In this document: in pieces, positions 19,203 to 28,759 of the stretch
Layout: each line of letters starts with the position of its first letter
Numbering within the stretch: the first letter of the stretch is position 1
DNA from: Pseudomonas chlororaphis
GTDB taxonomy: Bacteria > Pseudomonadota > Gammaproteobacteria > Pseudomonadales > Pseudomonadaceae
Direction: 5' to 3'
DNA: 64,000 nucleotides
NCBI GenBank assembly: GCA_001023535.1
Contig: CP011020.1
Location: 3,175,734-3,239,733 of the forward strand
The notes under the pieces: model-generated
The model's input: the letters and a program-made list of their open reading frames with translations, nothing else
Told to the model about the DNA's origin: nothing
The model's database searches: none
Made by a program: the position numbers and the translations under genes

Positions 19203-20350
19203 GGTCTCGTCTCATGACCAGAACCACGCATACCCGAACGTTGAAAACACTGCTGGCACCGTCCCTGCTGACCCTGGCGATGTTCGCCGGGGCCACGCAG
19301 GCGGCGGCCCCGCTGCGCCCGCCACAGGGCTACTTCGCACCGATCGAGAAGGTCAAGGTGGGCGAAGCCTCCCAAGGCTGCGATGCCACCCCGACGCCCT
19401 ACACCGGTTCCCTGCAATTTCGCAGCAAGTACGAGGGCTCCGACAAGGCCCGCGCGACCCTGAACGTGCAATCGGAAAAAGCCTTTCGCGACAGCACCGC
19501 CGACATCACCAAGATCGAGCGCGGCGTCAGCAAGCAGGTGATGCAATTCATGCGTGACGGTCGCCCGGAACAATTGGAATGCACCCTGAACTGGCTGACC
19601 ACCTGGGCCAAGGCCGATGCGCTGATGTCCAAGGACTTCAACCACACCGGCAAGTCCATGCGCAAATGGGCCCTGGGCAGCATGGCCTCGGCCTATGTGC
19701 GCTTGAAGTTCTCCGAGTCGCGGCCACTGGCCAACCATCAGGAACAAGCGCAACTGATCGAAAGCTGGTTCAGCAAGATGGCCGACCAGGTGGTCAGCGA
19801 CTGGGACAACCTGCCGTTGGACAAGACCAACAACCACTCGTACTGGGCCGCCTGGTCGGTGATGGCCACCTCCGTGGCAACCAACCGCCGCGACCTGTTC
19901 GACTGGGCCGTCAAGGAATACAAGGTCGGGGTCAACCAGGTCGACGCCGACGGCTACCTGCCCAACGAACTCAAGCGCAAGCAACGGGCCTTGTCGTATC
20001 ACAACTATGCCCTGCCGCCGCTGGCGATGATCGCCAGTTTCGCCCAGGTCAACGGTGTCGACCTGCGCCAGGAAAACAACGGTGCCCTCAAGCGGTTGGG
20101 TGACCGGGTGCTGGCCGGGGTGAAGGACCCGGAGATCTTCGAAGAGAAGAACGGCGAAGAGCAGGACATGAAGGATTTGAAGGTCGATTCGAAATTCGCC
20201 TGGCTCGAACCGTTCTGCAGCCTCTACAGCTGCCCCGAGGATGTGCTGGAACGCAAGCATGAAATGCAACCGTTCAAGACATTCCGCCTCGGCGGGGACT
20301 TGACCAAGGTGTATGACCCGGCCAACGAAAAAGGCAGCAAAGGTTCGTAG
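19199..20350 (+). CDS. algL: Periplasmic alginate lyase AlgL (PL5)
   Basis: AlgL cleaves polymannuronate by beta-elimination and clears polymer misdirected into the periplasm. A signal peptide ends near TQAAA (about 37). The PL5 active-site motif NNHSYW is at 211-216 (His213), with Tyr267 (ALSYHNY) as the other catalytic residue. The first ATG overlaps the algX stop by 4 nt; ATG 19214, 9-10 nt after AGG, is an alternative. A REPIN follows the gene and separates the biosynthetic genes from the acetylation genes. Confidence 0.96.
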   Translation: MRSRLMTRTTHTRTLKTLLAPSLLTLAMFAGATQAAAPLRPPQGYFAPIEKVKVGEASQGCDATPTPYTGSLQFRSKYEGSDKARATLNVQSEKAFRDSTADITKIERGVSKQVMQFMRDGRPEQLECTLNWLTTWAKADALMSKDFNHTGKSMRKWALGSMASAYVRLKFSESRPLANHQEQAQLIESWFSKMADQVVSDWDNLPLDKTNNHSYWAAWSVMATSVATNRRDLFDWAVKEYKVGVNQVDADGYLPNELKRKQRALSYHNYALPPLAMIASFAQVNGVDLRQENNGALKRLGDRVLAGVKDPEIFEEKNGEEQDMKDLKVDSKFAWLEPFCSLYSCPEDVLERKHEMQPFKTFRLGGDLTKVYDPANEKGSKGS

Positions 20351-20363
20351 ACACACTCGAAAC

Positions 20364-20458
20364 CCTGTGGGAGCGAGCTTGCTCGCGAAAGCGCTCTGAC
20401 ATCCAGCATCGATGTCGACTGACACACCGCCTTCGCGAGCAAGCCCGCTCCCACAGGG
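20364..20458. repeat. REPIN between algL and algI
   Basis: CCCTGTGGGAGCGAGCTTGC and GCAAGCCCGCTCCCACAGGG form long inverted arms with one mismatch. The element is transcribed within the alginate operon mRNA. Confidence 0.95.
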
Positions 20459-20536
20459 TCATCACTCCCCGGTTTTCATGGGGGGGTTTGGGGGGGCTCT
20501 GGCCCTTGACTGTTGATTCAACATGGAGAGATCGGG

Positions 20537-22102
20537 ATGGTATTTTCATCCAATGTGTTCCTGTTCCTGTTCTTGCCGATCTTTCTCGGCCTGTATTACT
20601 TGAGCGGGCAACGCTATCGCAACCTGCTGCTGCTGATTGCCAGCTATGTGTTCTATGCCTGGTGGCGGGTGGACTTCCTGGCCTTGTTCGCCGCCGTCAC
20701 CCTGTGGAACTACTGGATCGGCCTGAAGGTCGGCGCCGCCGGCGTGCGGACCAAACCGGCCCAGCGCTGGCTGTTGCTCGGCGTGGCAGTGGACTTGTGC
20801 ATCCTGGGCTACTTCAAATACGCCAACTTCGGCGTGGACAGCCTCAATGCGATCATGACCAGCTTCGGCCTGGAGCCGTTCATCCTGACCCACGTGCTGT
20901 TGCCGATCGGGATCTCGTTCTACATCTTCGAGTCCATCAGCTACATCATCGACGTCTATCGCGGTGACACCCCGGCCACCCGCAACCTGATCGACTTCGC
21001 GGCGTTCGTGGCGATTTTCCCGCACCTGATCGCCGGCCCCGTGTTGCGCTTTCGCGACCTGGCCGACCAGTTCAACAACCGCACCCACACCCTGGACAAG
21101 TTCTCCGAAGGCTGCACGCGCTTCATGCAGGGCTTCATCAAGAAAGTGTTCATCGCCGACACCCTGGCGGTGGTGGCCGACCATTGCTTCGCCCTGCAGA
21201 ACCCGACCACCGGTGACGCCTGGCTCGGTGCGCTGGCCTACACCGCGCAGTTGTACTTCGACTTCTCCGGCTACAGCGACATGGCCATCGGCCTGGGCCT
21301 GATGATGGGTTTCCGCTTCATGGAAAACTTCAAGCAGCCCTACATCAGCCAATCGATCACCGAGTTCTGGCGCCGCTGGCACATCAGCCTGTCCACCTGG
21401 CTGCGCGACTACCTCTACATCACCCTGGGCGGTAACCGCAAAGGCACGTTGATGACCTACCGCAACCTGTTCCTGACCATGCTGCTCGGTGGCCTGTGGC
21501 ACGGTGCGAACATCACCTACGTGATCTGGGGCGCCTGGCACGGCATCTGGCTGGCCATCGAGAAGGCCGTGGGCATCAACACCACCCCACGCACCATCAA
21601 CCCGATCCGCTGGGCATTGACCTTCCTGCTGGTGGTCATGGGCTGGGTGATTTTCCGTGCCGAGAACCTGCACGTGGCCGGTCGCATGTACGGCGCCATG
21701 TTCAGCTTCGGCGACTGGTCGCTGTCGGAACTGACCCGCGCCAACCTCACCGGCCTGCAGATCGCCACGCTGGTGGTGGCCTACGTCACCCTCGCCTTCT
21801 TCGGCCTGCGCGACTTCTACACCAACCGTCCGCCGGTCAAGGCCAAGCCTGAAGTGAACACCGAGGCCAACGGCCCGGCCACCGCCCAACCGGGCCTGAT
21901 CAAGGCCGTACCAGGCGACAACCCGTCGGCTATCCACGAACCCGGCTACACCGTCGGTGTCGAAGCCCAGGTGCAACCGGCCTACTGGACCGTGGACTGG
22001 TCGCGCTACGTGATGCGCGCCCTGGTACTGCTGCTGTTCATTGCCTCGATTCTCAAACTCTCGGCGCAAAGCTTCTCGCCGTTCCTTTACTTCCAGTTCT
22101 GA
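20537..22102 (+). CDS. algI: Alginate O-acetylation membrane protein AlgI (MBOAT)
   Basis: AlgI is a polytopic inner-membrane MBOAT protein that passes acetyl groups across the membrane to AlgJ and AlgX. The start at 20537 (MVFSSNVFLF) follows GGAGAG and gives 521 residues, matching P. aeruginosa (520). An in-frame ATG 24 nt upstream has no better ribosome site. The MBOAT motif GGLWHGAN carries the essential His322. About a dozen hydrophobic segments are present. A hydrophilic loop (about 440-480) precedes the last membrane helix. Confidence 0.97.
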   Translation: MVFSSNVFLFLFLPIFLGLYYLSGQRYRNLLLLIASYVFYAWWRVDFLALFAAVTLWNYWIGLKVGAAGVRTKPAQRWLLLGVAVDLCILGYFKYANFGVDSLNAIMTSFGLEPFILTHVLLPIGISFYIFESISYIIDVYRGDTPATRNLIDFAAFVAIFPHLIAGPVLRFRDLADQFNNRTHTLDKFSEGCTRFMQGFIKKVFIADTLAVVADHCFALQNPTTGDAWLGALAYTAQLYFDFSGYSDMAIGLGLMMGFRFMENFKQPYISQSITEFWRRWHISLSTWLRDYLYITLGGNRKGTLMTYRNLFLTMLLGGLWHGANITYVIWGAWHGIWLAIEKAVGINTTPRTINPIRWALTFLLVVMGWVIFRAENLHVAGRMYGAMFSFGDWSLSELTRANLTGLQIATLVVAYVTLAFFGLRDFYTNRPPVKAKPEVNTEANGPATAQPGLIKAVPGDNPSAIHEPGYTVGVEAQVQPAYWTVDWSRYVMRALVLLLFIASILKLSAQSFSPFLYFQF

Positions 22103-22113
22103 GGGATCTGAAC

Positions 22114-23289
22114 ATGACCCGCTCATTACGCATCTTCTATGTCACGCTGTTCATGGTGATCCTGACGGCCCTGGGTCTCTGGTCGATGCGCAGCTTCTTC
22201 GGCTTCAACACCAACCCGGACGCGACCGTGCTCAACGGTCGCTGGGCCAAAGCCGTGGAAACGCACTACGACGACGAGTTCCCGATCAAGCGCCTGGGCA
22301 CCAACATCTGGGCCGCGCTGGACTACAAGCTGTTCAACGAAGGCCGCAAGGGCGTGGTCCTGGGCCGCGACCAGTGGCTGTACAGCGACGAAGAGTTCAA
22401 CCCGATCGTCAACGAAGAGCTGAACCTGCAAGGCAACTACGCGCTGGTCGAAGGCGTGCGCCAGAAGCTCAAGGAACAAGGCGTGACCCTGGTCATGGCG
22501 ATCGTGCCGGCCAAGGCGCGGCTGTACCCCGAGCACCTGGGTGAAGTGAAGCCTTCGAGCATTCACGCCAACCTCTACCAGGATTTCCACAGCCGCGTGG
22601 CGGCTGACAAGATCCTCGCGCCCGACCTGCTTGGCCCCCTGCAACAGGCCAAGCAAAGCGGCCAGCAAGTGTTCCTGCGCACCGACACCCACTGGACTCC
22701 GGAAGGTGCCCAGGTCGCGGCCGAGCACATCGCCAAGGCGATTGCCGAACGCACGCCGCTGGAAGGCCAGCCACAGCGTTTCGTGACCGAGCCCGCGGAG
22801 AAAATCACCCACAAGGGCGACCTGCGCCAGTTCCTGCCACTCGATCCATTGTTCGAGAACCTGATGCCAGCCCAGGAGCCGCTGGTCAAACGCAACACCC
22901 GCGAAGCCGACGACCAGCCGGCCGAAGGCGACGCGCTGTTCGCCGATGCCCAGGTGCCCGTGGCCCTGATCGGCACCAGCTACAGCGCCAACCCCAACTG
23001 GAACTTCGTCGGTGCCCTCAAGCAAGCCCTGCACAGCGACGTCGTGAACTACGCCGAAGACGGCCACGGCCCGATTCTGCCGATGCTCAGCTACCTCAAG
23101 AGCGACGCCTTCAAGAACAGCCCGCCACAGGTGCTGATCTGGGAGTTTCCTGAACGTTACCTGCCTGTGAACAACGAAATCGGCGACGCCGACCCGCAGT
23201 GGGTCGCAGAGCTCAAGCAAGCCGGCGCGCGTCAACAGAACGTAGCCGCCAACACCCCATCCGAGACGCCCGACCGGGCGCAAAACTGA
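22114..23289 (+). CDS. algJ: Alginate O-acetyltransferase AlgJ
   Basis: AlgJ is a membrane-anchored periplasmic SGNH-like acetyltransferase, related to the N-terminal part of AlgX. It has an uncleaved-looking signal anchor (about 5-25). Asp191 and His193 (LRTDTHW) and Ser289 (GTSYS) are the catalytic residues, at nearly the same positions as in P. aeruginosa (190/192/288). It starts 11 nt after algI and is followed 14 nt later by algF. Confidence 0.97.
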   Translation: MTRSLRIFYVTLFMVILTALGLWSMRSFFGFNTNPDATVLNGRWAKAVETHYDDEFPIKRLGTNIWAALDYKLFNEGRKGVVLGRDQWLYSDEEFNPIVNEELNLQGNYALVEGVRQKLKEQGVTLVMAIVPAKARLYPEHLGEVKPSSIHANLYQDFHSRVAADKILAPDLLGPLQQAKQSGQQVFLRTDTHWTPEGAQVAAEHIAKAIAERTPLEGQPQRFVTEPAEKITHKGDLRQFLPLDPLFENLMPAQEPLVKRNTREADDQPAEGDALFADAQVPVALIGTSYSANPNWNFVGALKQALHSDVVNYAEDGHGPILPMLSYLKSDAFKNSPPQVLIWEFPERYLPVNNEIGDADPQWVAELKQAGARQQNVAANTPSETPDRAQN

Positions 23290-23303
23290 AAGAGAGGTCC
23301 ACC

Positions 23304-23969
23304 ATGACTTTCAACACTACTCCTCGCCGTCTCGCCGCTCGCTCCTTCAAGGCTGTCGCCCTCGTCGCCAGCATGAGCGCCCTCTCGCTCTCCGCCTTTG
23401 CCGGTGACTCGGCCCTGTACGGCCCAGTCGCGCCAAAAGGCTCGAGCTTCGTGCGCATCTACAACGCCAGCAACGCCGAAGTCAGCGCCACCGTCGGCAG
23501 CACCAACCTCAACGACGTGGCCCCACTGGCCAGCAGCGACTTCAGCTTCATGCCTGGCGGCGACTACAGCGCCAAGGTCGGCAGCCAGACCGTCCCGGTC
23601 AAACTGGCTCCCGATCACTATTACACCCTGGTCAACAACGCCAGCGGCCAGCCTCAGCTGATCGAAGAACCACCGTTCAAGAACAAGCAGAAGTCCCTGG
23701 TGCGCGTGCAGAACCTCAGCGACAAGGCTCTGACCCTCAAGACCGCCGACGGCAAGACCGAAGTGGTCCCGAACGTGGCGGCCAAAGGCCGTGGCGAGCG
23801 TGAAATCAACCCGGTGAAAGTAAGCCTGGCGCTGTTTGAAGGCGACAAGAAAGTCGGCGACCTCAAGCCTGTGGCCCTGGAGCGTGGCGAAGCCGCCGTG
23901 CTCTACGTCACCGGTTCCGGCAGCAGCCTGTCGCCGGTATGGGTGAAACGCCCAGTGTCGACCCGCTGA
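23304..23969 (+). CDS. algF: Alginate O-acetylation protein AlgF
   Basis: AlgF is a small periplasmic protein required for alginate acetylation, thought to bridge AlgJ and AlgX. The chosen ATG follows AGAGAGG at 7 nt; an in-frame extension upstream overlaps algJ and is not credible. The 221-residue precursor has a signal peptide ending near AFA (about 33). Two beta-sandwich-like halves follow. A REPIN separates it from algA. Confidence 0.96.
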   Translation: MTFNTTPRRLAARSFKAVALVASMSALSLSAFAGDSALYGPVAPKGSSFVRIYNASNAEVSATVGSTNLNDVAPLASSDFSFMPGGDYSAKVGSQTVPVKLAPDHYYTLVNNASGQPQLIEEPPFKNKQKSLVRVQNLSDKALTLKTADGKTEVVPNVAAKGRGEREINPVKVSLALFEGDKKVGDLKPVALERGEAAVLYVTGSGSSLSPVWVKRPVSTR

Positions 23970-23997
23970 TGAATTCACCTGATTGACGCTGTGCCCC

Positions 23998-24087
23998 TGT
24001 GGGAGCGGGCTTGCTCGCGAATACGGTCTCACATTCAACATTGATGTTGGCTGAAACACCACTTTCGCGAGCAAGCCCGCTCCCACC
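23998..24087. repeat. REPIN between algF and algA
   Basis: TGTGGGAGCGGGCTTGCTCG and CGAGCAAGCCCGCTCCCAC are inverted arms. The spacer itself contains the palindrome ACATTCAACATTGATGTTG. It lies in the operon about 100 nt before algA. Confidence 0.95.
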
Positions 24088-24184
24088 CTGAATTGGGGTG
24101 TCAGTCGGGCACGGAATAAAAACAAGAGTGAAACGACAGAACGCAGTAGCTCTATAACCATTACGCTTCAAAGGAGTAACACAC

Positions 24185-25636
24185 ATGATTCCGGTGATCT
24201 TGTCAGGTGGTAGCGGCTCACGTCTTTGGCCGCTTTCGCGCAAGCAATTCCCTAAACAGTTCCTGGCCCTGACCGGCGAACACACCCTGTTCCAGCAAAC
24301 CCTCGAGCGCCTGGTGTTCGAAGGGATGGACACGCCGATCGTGGTCTGCAACAAAGACCACCGTTTCATCGTCAACGAGCAGCTGGCAGGCCGCAACCTG
24401 GAAGCCCAGCGCATCCTGATGGAGCCATTCGGGCGCAACACCGCCCCGGCCGTGGCGCTGACCGCGATGATGCTGGTCAACGAAGGCCGCGACGAGCTGA
24501 TGCTGGTGCTGCCGGCCGACCACGTGATCGATGACCAGAAGGCCCTGCAACGCGCCCTGGCCCTGGCCACCGTGGCCGCCGAGCGAGGCGAAATGGTGCT
24601 GTTCGGCGTACCCGCCACCAAACCGGAAACCGGTTATGGCTACATCAAGTCGACCAACGACGCGCTGCTGCCTGAAGGCGTGAGCCGCGTGTCGCACTTC
24701 GTCGAAAAACCCGACGTCAAGCGCGCCACCGAGTTCGTCGAGGCCGGCGGCTACTTCTGGAACAGCGGCATGTTCCTGTTCCGCGCCAGCCGTTTCCTGG
24801 AAGAGCTGAAAAAGCACGATCCGGACATCTACGACACCTGCCTGCTGACCCTTGAGCGCAGCGAGCAGACCGCGGACACCATCACCTTCGACGAAGCCAC
24901 CTTCGCCTGCTGCCCGGACAATTCCATCGACTACGCGGTAATGGAAAAAACCCAGCGCGCCTGCGTGGTGCCGCTGTCGGCGGGCTGGAGCGATGTCGGC
25001 TGCTGGGCGTCGCTGTGGGAAGTCAATCCCAAGGATGCCGACGGCAACGTCACCAAGGGCGACGTGGTGGTCCAGGACAGCCGCAACTGCATGATCCACG
25101 GCAACGGCAAGCTGGTGTCGGTGATCGGCCTGGAGAACATCGTGGTGGTCGAGACCAAGGACGCCATGATGATTGCCCACAAGGACAAGGTCCAGGACGT
25201 CAAGAAGATGGTCAACACCCTCAACGCCCAGGGTCGTACCGAAACTCAGAACCACTGCGAAGTGTATCGTCCGTGGGGCTCGTATGACTCGGTGGACATG
25301 GGTGGTCGCTTCCAGGTCAAGCACATCTCGGTCAAGCCGGGCGCGTGCCTGTCGCTGCAGATGCACCACCACCGTGCCGAACACTGGATCGTGGTCAGCG
25401 GCACCGCCGAAGTGACCTGCGACGAGAACGTGTTCCTGCTCTGCGAGAACCAGTCGACCTACATCCCGATCGCGTCGGTCCACCGCCTGCGCAACCCGGG
25501 CAAGATCCCGCTGGAAATCATCGAAGTGCAGTCCGGTAGCTACCTGGGCGAAGACGACATCGAGCGCTTCGAGGACATCTACGGGCGTTCCACTCCCGTC
25601 GAACGTGGCGTGTCGGTGAAAACCATCGCGCAATAA
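24185..25636 (+). CDS. algA: Bifunctional phosphomannose isomerase / GDP-mannose pyrophosphorylase AlgA
   Basis: AlgA catalyses two cytoplasmic steps: fructose-6-phosphate to mannose-6-phosphate, and mannose-1-phosphate plus GTP to GDP-mannose. The N-terminal pyrophosphorylase domain has GGSGSRLWPLSR (8-19) and FVEKP. The C-terminal cupin isomerase domain has RPWGSYDSVD and a His-rich metal site (HHHRAEHW). Length is 483, normal. It ends the operon. The AlgC step (phosphomannomutase) is not encoded here, as in other pseudomonads. Confidence 0.98.
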   Translation: MIPVILSGGSGSRLWPLSRKQFPKQFLALTGEHTLFQQTLERLVFEGMDTPIVVCNKDHRFIVNEQLAGRNLEAQRILMEPFGRNTAPAVALTAMMLVNEGRDELMLVLPADHVIDDQKALQRALALATVAAERGEMVLFGVPATKPETGYGYIKSTNDALLPEGVSRVSHFVEKPDVKRATEFVEAGGYFWNSGMFLFRASRFLEELKKHDPDIYDTCLLTLERSEQTADTITFDEATFACCPDNSIDYAVMEKTQRACVVPLSAGWSDVGCWASLWEVNPKDADGNVTKGDVVVQDSRNCMIHGNGKLVSVIGLENIVVVETKDAMMIAHKDKVQDVKKMVNTLNAQGRTETQNHCEVYRPWGSYDSVDMGGRFQVKHISVKPGACLSLQMHHHRAEHWIVVSGTAEVTCDENVFLLCENQSTYIPIASVHRLRNPGKIPLEIIEVQSGSYLGEDDIERFEDIYGRSTPVERGVSVKTIAQ

Positions 25637-25654
25637 CACCGGGCAAGACAAAAA

Positions 25655-25713
25655 GTCCCCATCCAGGCCACTGCGTCCCCTATCCGCAGTGGCCTGGGTG
25701 GGGGCTTTTTTTT
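25655..25713 (+). terminator. Strong intrinsic terminator of the alginate operon
   Basis: GTCCCCATCCAGGCCACTGC-gtcccctatcc-GCAGTGGCCTGGGTGGGGGC forms a stem of about 20 bp followed by eight T. It lies 18 nt after the algA stop. Confidence 0.95.
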
Positions 25714-25796
25714 CATTGCGGTCCTGGCACGCATCAGCGCTTCGCCACCGCCGTTGCGTTCGGTAGGATGTGACGACGGTATCGGAGGCTTCCACC

Positions 25797-26261
25797 ATGC
25801 TTATCGGCGTCTTGCTGGTCATCACCTGGCTCATCCTGTTGCTGCGCTACCCGGCCAAGGCGTTGCCGGTGTCCCTGGCCGCGTTCGTCGGGCTGGGCCT
25901 GGTGGCGGCGTGGGTGCTCTGGCAGGAAAACCGCGAGAACCGCCAGCTCGATCGCCTGGAGCTGCGCATCACCTATGCGCCCGAGCGCTGCCCCGCCGAC
26001 CGTCCACTGTCGCTGAACCTGAACAACGGTAATGACGTGCCGTTGACCGAGCTGTACTGGCAGGTCGCAGCCTACGCCCCCGGTGATACCCTCAACCTGG
26101 CCGACAATCCCTACGATGCACCGCGCTATCGTGGCCCCGGCGAACTGCAACCGGGCGCCAGCTGGCAGGACTGCCTGCCGCTGCCGCCACTGCGTCCGGG
26201 CTATCGTGCGCAGAGCCTGGAGTTTCGCGCCGAGCGATTGCACGGTAGTTTCTCCAACTGA
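25797..26261 (+). CDS. Small inner-membrane protein of unknown function
   Basis: The protein has 154 residues from the ATG preceded by GGAGG at about 9 nt. Two hydrophobic helices (about 2-18 and 22-42) form a hairpin ahead of a soluble domain with a pair of cysteines. That domain resembles a small beta-sandwich. I do not recognise a characterised family; Pseudomonas genomes often label such proteins multidrug transporter without evidence. It lies 36 nt before the SDR gene, so the two may be co-transcribed. Confidence 0.65.
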   Translation: MLIGVLLVITWLILLLRYPAKALPVSLAAFVGLGLVAAWVLWQENRENRQLDRLELRITYAPERCPADRPLSLNLNNGNDVPLTELYWQVAAYAPGDTLNLADNPYDAPRYRGPGELQPGASWQDCLPLPPLRPGYRAQSLEFRAERLHGSFSN

Positions 26262-26297
26262 TTCCACGCCTCCACTTTCTTGCACAAGGAATGCACC

Positions 26298-27122
26298 ATG
26301 CCTGTCGCGTTGATCACCGGATGTTCCAGCGGCATCGGCCGCGCCCTGGCGGATGCCTTCAAGACCGCCGGGTATCAGGTCTGGGCCAGTGCACGTAAAG
26401 CTGAGGATGTGGCGGCGCTGAGCGCCGCCGGGTTTACCGCTGTTCAGTTGGACGTGAATGATGGCGCGGCGCTGGAGCAGTTGAGCGAGCGGATCAACCA
26501 GCAGCACGGCGGCCTCGATGTGCTGATCAACAACGCCGGCTATGGCGCCATGGGCCCGTTGCTCGACGGTGGTGTGCCGGCCATGCAGCGCCAGTTCGAG
26601 ACCAATGTGTTCGCCATCGTCGGCGTGACGCGCGCGCTGTTTCCGGTACTGCGTCGGGCCAGGGGGTTGGTGGTGAACATCGGCAGCGTTTCCGGGGTGC
26701 TGGTCACGCCGTTCGCAGGCGCCTACTGCGCCTCCAAGGCCGCCGTGCATGCGTTGAGCGATGCCTTGCGCATGGAGCTGGCGCCGTTCGGCATCCGGGT
26801 CATGGAGGTCCAGCCCGGCGCCATCGCCTCCAGCTTCGCCAAGAACGCCGGCCATGAAGCCGAACAGCTGCTCACCGAACGATCACCCTGGTGGCCCCTG
26901 CGCGACGGCATCCGCGCCAGGGCCAGGGCCTCCCAGGACAACCCGACCCCAGCCGACGAATTCGCCGCCGGACTGCTCAAGGCCGCCCAACAACCCAAAC
27001 CACCTCGCCTGCTGCGCCTGGGCAACGGCAGCCGGGCCTTGCCCTTGATGGCGGGCTTGCTGCCCAAGGGGTTGCTGGAGAAGGGCTTGAGGAAGCGGTT
27101 TGGCCTGGGGGGCTCGCTTTAA
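26298..27122 (+). CDS. Short-chain dehydrogenase/reductase
   Basis: A classical SDR of 274 residues. The cofactor motif TGCSSGIG is at 7-14, NNAG at 78-81, active-site Ser130/Ser132 with Tyr143 and Lys147 (YCASK). These predict NAD(P)(H)-dependent oxidoreduction of an unknown alcohol or carbonyl. The ATG used follows AAGGA; an in-frame ATG 18 nt upstream is less likely. The C-terminal region ends with a basic amphipathic tail. Confidence 0.88.
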   Translation: MPVALITGCSSGIGRALADAFKTAGYQVWASARKAEDVAALSAAGFTAVQLDVNDGAALEQLSERINQQHGGLDVLINNAGYGAMGPLLDGGVPAMQRQFETNVFAIVGVTRALFPVLRRARGLVVNIGSVSGVLVTPFAGAYCASKAAVHALSDALRMELAPFGIRVMEVQPGAIASSFAKNAGHEAEQLLTERSPWWPLRDGIRARARASQDNPTPADEFAAGLLKAAQQPKPPRLLRLGNGSRALPLMAGLLPKGLLEKGLRKRFGLGGSL

Positions 27123-27684
27123 CGCCGGGCATTTTTTGGGGCGGCTGCGCCACCCAGCGGGAGCAAGCTCCCTCGCCACGGGGACCGCGACGGCCACAAA
27201 CCTCCCGGCGGCTGCCACAGGAGGGGGGTGGTTTGGGTGCAGATTTGGCCTCAGCCCCGGCTCTATTGTGGGAGCGGGCTTGCCCGCGAAAGCGCCTGCA
27301 CAGCCACCATCAATGCCAACTGACCCACCGCCTTCGCGAGCAAGCTCGCTCCCACAGAAGGATTGTGGTTCGGGCGCAGATTTGGCCTCAGCCCCGGCTC
27401 TATTGTGGGAGCGGGCTTGCCCGCGAAAGCGCCAGCACAGCCACCGTCAATGCCCACTGAACCACCGCCTTCGCGAGCAAGCTCGCTCCCACAGGAGGAT
27501 TGTGGTTTGGGCGCAGATTTGGCCTCAGCCCCGGCTCTCTTGTGGGAGCGGGCTTGCCCGCGAAAGCGCCAGCACAGCCACCGTCAATGCCCACTGAACC
27601 ACCGCTTTCGCGAGCAAGCTCGCTCCCACAGATTTCGTGGCACGCCACAAATCCACATACACCACAAAATCCCTGCTCCCACAG
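27123..27684. repeat. Gene-free region with a 137-bp REPIN unit in three tandem copies
   Basis: After a lone REP half (about 27157-27182), a unit beginning near AGATTTGGCCTCAGCCCCGG recurs at 27241, 27378 and 27515, that is every 137 bp. Each unit carries a full REPIN with GTGGGAGCGGGCTTGCCCGCG and CGCGAGCAAGCTCGCTCCCAC arms. Copies 2 and 3 are almost identical; copy 1 differs at several bases. Long open frames across the array are repeat-encoded artefacts. Confidence 0.93.
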
Positions 27685-28548
27685 TCACCGCTCGGCCTGG
27701 TTTTCGACCACTACGGTGCAGGTCATCCCCGCTGCCAGCAACACGCCCTCGGGCACTTCATCGAGGTGGATGCGCACCGGCACCCGCTGGGCCAGGCGCA
27801 CCCAGTTGAAGGTCGGGTTGACGTCGGCGATCAGCTCGCGGCTTTGCGGGTTGTCGCGGTCGTAGATGCCGCGGGAGATGCTTTCCACGTGCCCCTTGAG
27901 CACCTCACCGCTCATCAGTTGCAGCTGCGCCGGATCGCCGATCCGCACCTTGGGCAGCTTGGTCTCCTCGAAGAAGCCGTAGACCCAGAACGAGTTCATG
28001 TCCACCACGGCCATTTTCGCTTCGCCGATGCGCGCATAGTCGCCACGGTGGACGTTGAGGTTGGTCACGTAGCCGTCCACCGCCGCACGAACTTCGGTGC
28101 GCGTCAGGTTCAACTCGGCGGCCTCCAGTTGCGCCTGGGCGTGCTGGTAATCGGCCAGGGCCGAGTCGGCGATGTTGCTCGCGTCGTCGCGGTTTTCCCG
28201 GGAGATCACCAGGCTGTCGAGGTCGGCACGGCGATGGGCGTTGACCTTGCGCATTTCCCAGGTGGCCTTGCGTGACGCCACCAAGGAACGGGCCTGCTTG
28301 ACCGCAATGCGATAGTGCTCGGGGTCGATGCGCATCAGCAGGTCGCCCTTGCTCACCCGCTGGTTATCGCGCACCGCCACCTCGACCACTTCACCACTGA
28401 CATCGGCGGCGACGTTGACGATGTCGGCCCGCACCCGGCCATCTCGGGTCCAGGGCGTGTTCATGTAGTGCTCCCACAACGCACGGCCGATCCACAGCGC
28501 CAAGGCCAGCACCAGCAGCGTCGCAAGCAGGCTGAAAAACTTTTTCAT
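27685..28548 (-). CDS. HlyD/AaeA-type membrane fusion protein of an efflux system
   Basis: This 287-residue periplasmic adaptor has a single N-terminal membrane anchor (about 4-24). A lipoyl/barrel-sandwich half (VAADVSGEVVEV) and a coiled-coil hairpin (about 80-150) come next, and then the second lipoyl half and a beta-barrel. It most resembles E. coli AaeA, which with AaeB exports aromatic carboxylic acids. It is the last gene of the minus-strand operon NodT-FUSC-DUF1656-HlyD. Substrate is inferred from architecture only. Confidence 0.88.
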   Translation of the reverse strand: MKKFFSLLATLLVLALALWIGRALWEHYMNTPWTRDGRVRADIVNVAADVSGEVVEVAVRDNQRVSKGDLLMRIDPEHYRIAVKQARSLVASRKATWEMRKVNAHRRADLDSLVISRENRDDASNIADSALADYQHAQAQLEAAELNLTRTEVRAAVDGYVTNLNVHRGDYARIGEAKMAVVDMNSFWVYGFFEETKLPKVRIGDPAQLQLMSGEVLKGHVESISRGIYDRDNPQSRELIADVNPTFNWVRLAQRVPVRIHLDEVPEGVLLAAGMTCTVVVENQAER

Positions 28549-28558
28549 CGCATCGATC

Positions 28559-28759
28559 TCAACGGTAGACCGTCAGCGCCAACGCGCCGAACAGACAGGT
28601 AAACAGACTCAGGCGCAGCAGCGCCGGGTGCCAGAAGAAGCGGTACAGATCCAGCCCGGACAGGAAACGGTCCAGGGCCCAGGCCAAGGCGGCGGCGATG
28701 AAAAACATCAGGGTCATGGTCGGCATGTACACGCCATGGAAGGCGATCTCACGGGGCAT
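28559..28759 (-). CDS. DUF1656 (AaeX-like) small membrane protein
   Basis: The 66-residue protein has two transmembrane helices (about 12-30 and 45-64) and the family start MPREIAFHGVYMP. DUF1656 proteins accompany FUSC/HlyD efflux pairs, as AaeX does in E. coli; their function is unknown. It overlaps the FUSC gene by 11 nt and is 10 nt before the adaptor gene. Confidence 0.88.
   Translation of the reverse strand: MPREIAFHGVYMPTMTLMFFIAAALAWALDRFLSGLDLYRFFWHPALLRLSLFTCLFGALALTVYR

Noticed and set aside
27100..27865. Several open frames encoding REP-like peptides (e.g. GLARESA, REQARSH)
   Set aside because: They are translations of REP arms and recur in all frames of the tandem array.
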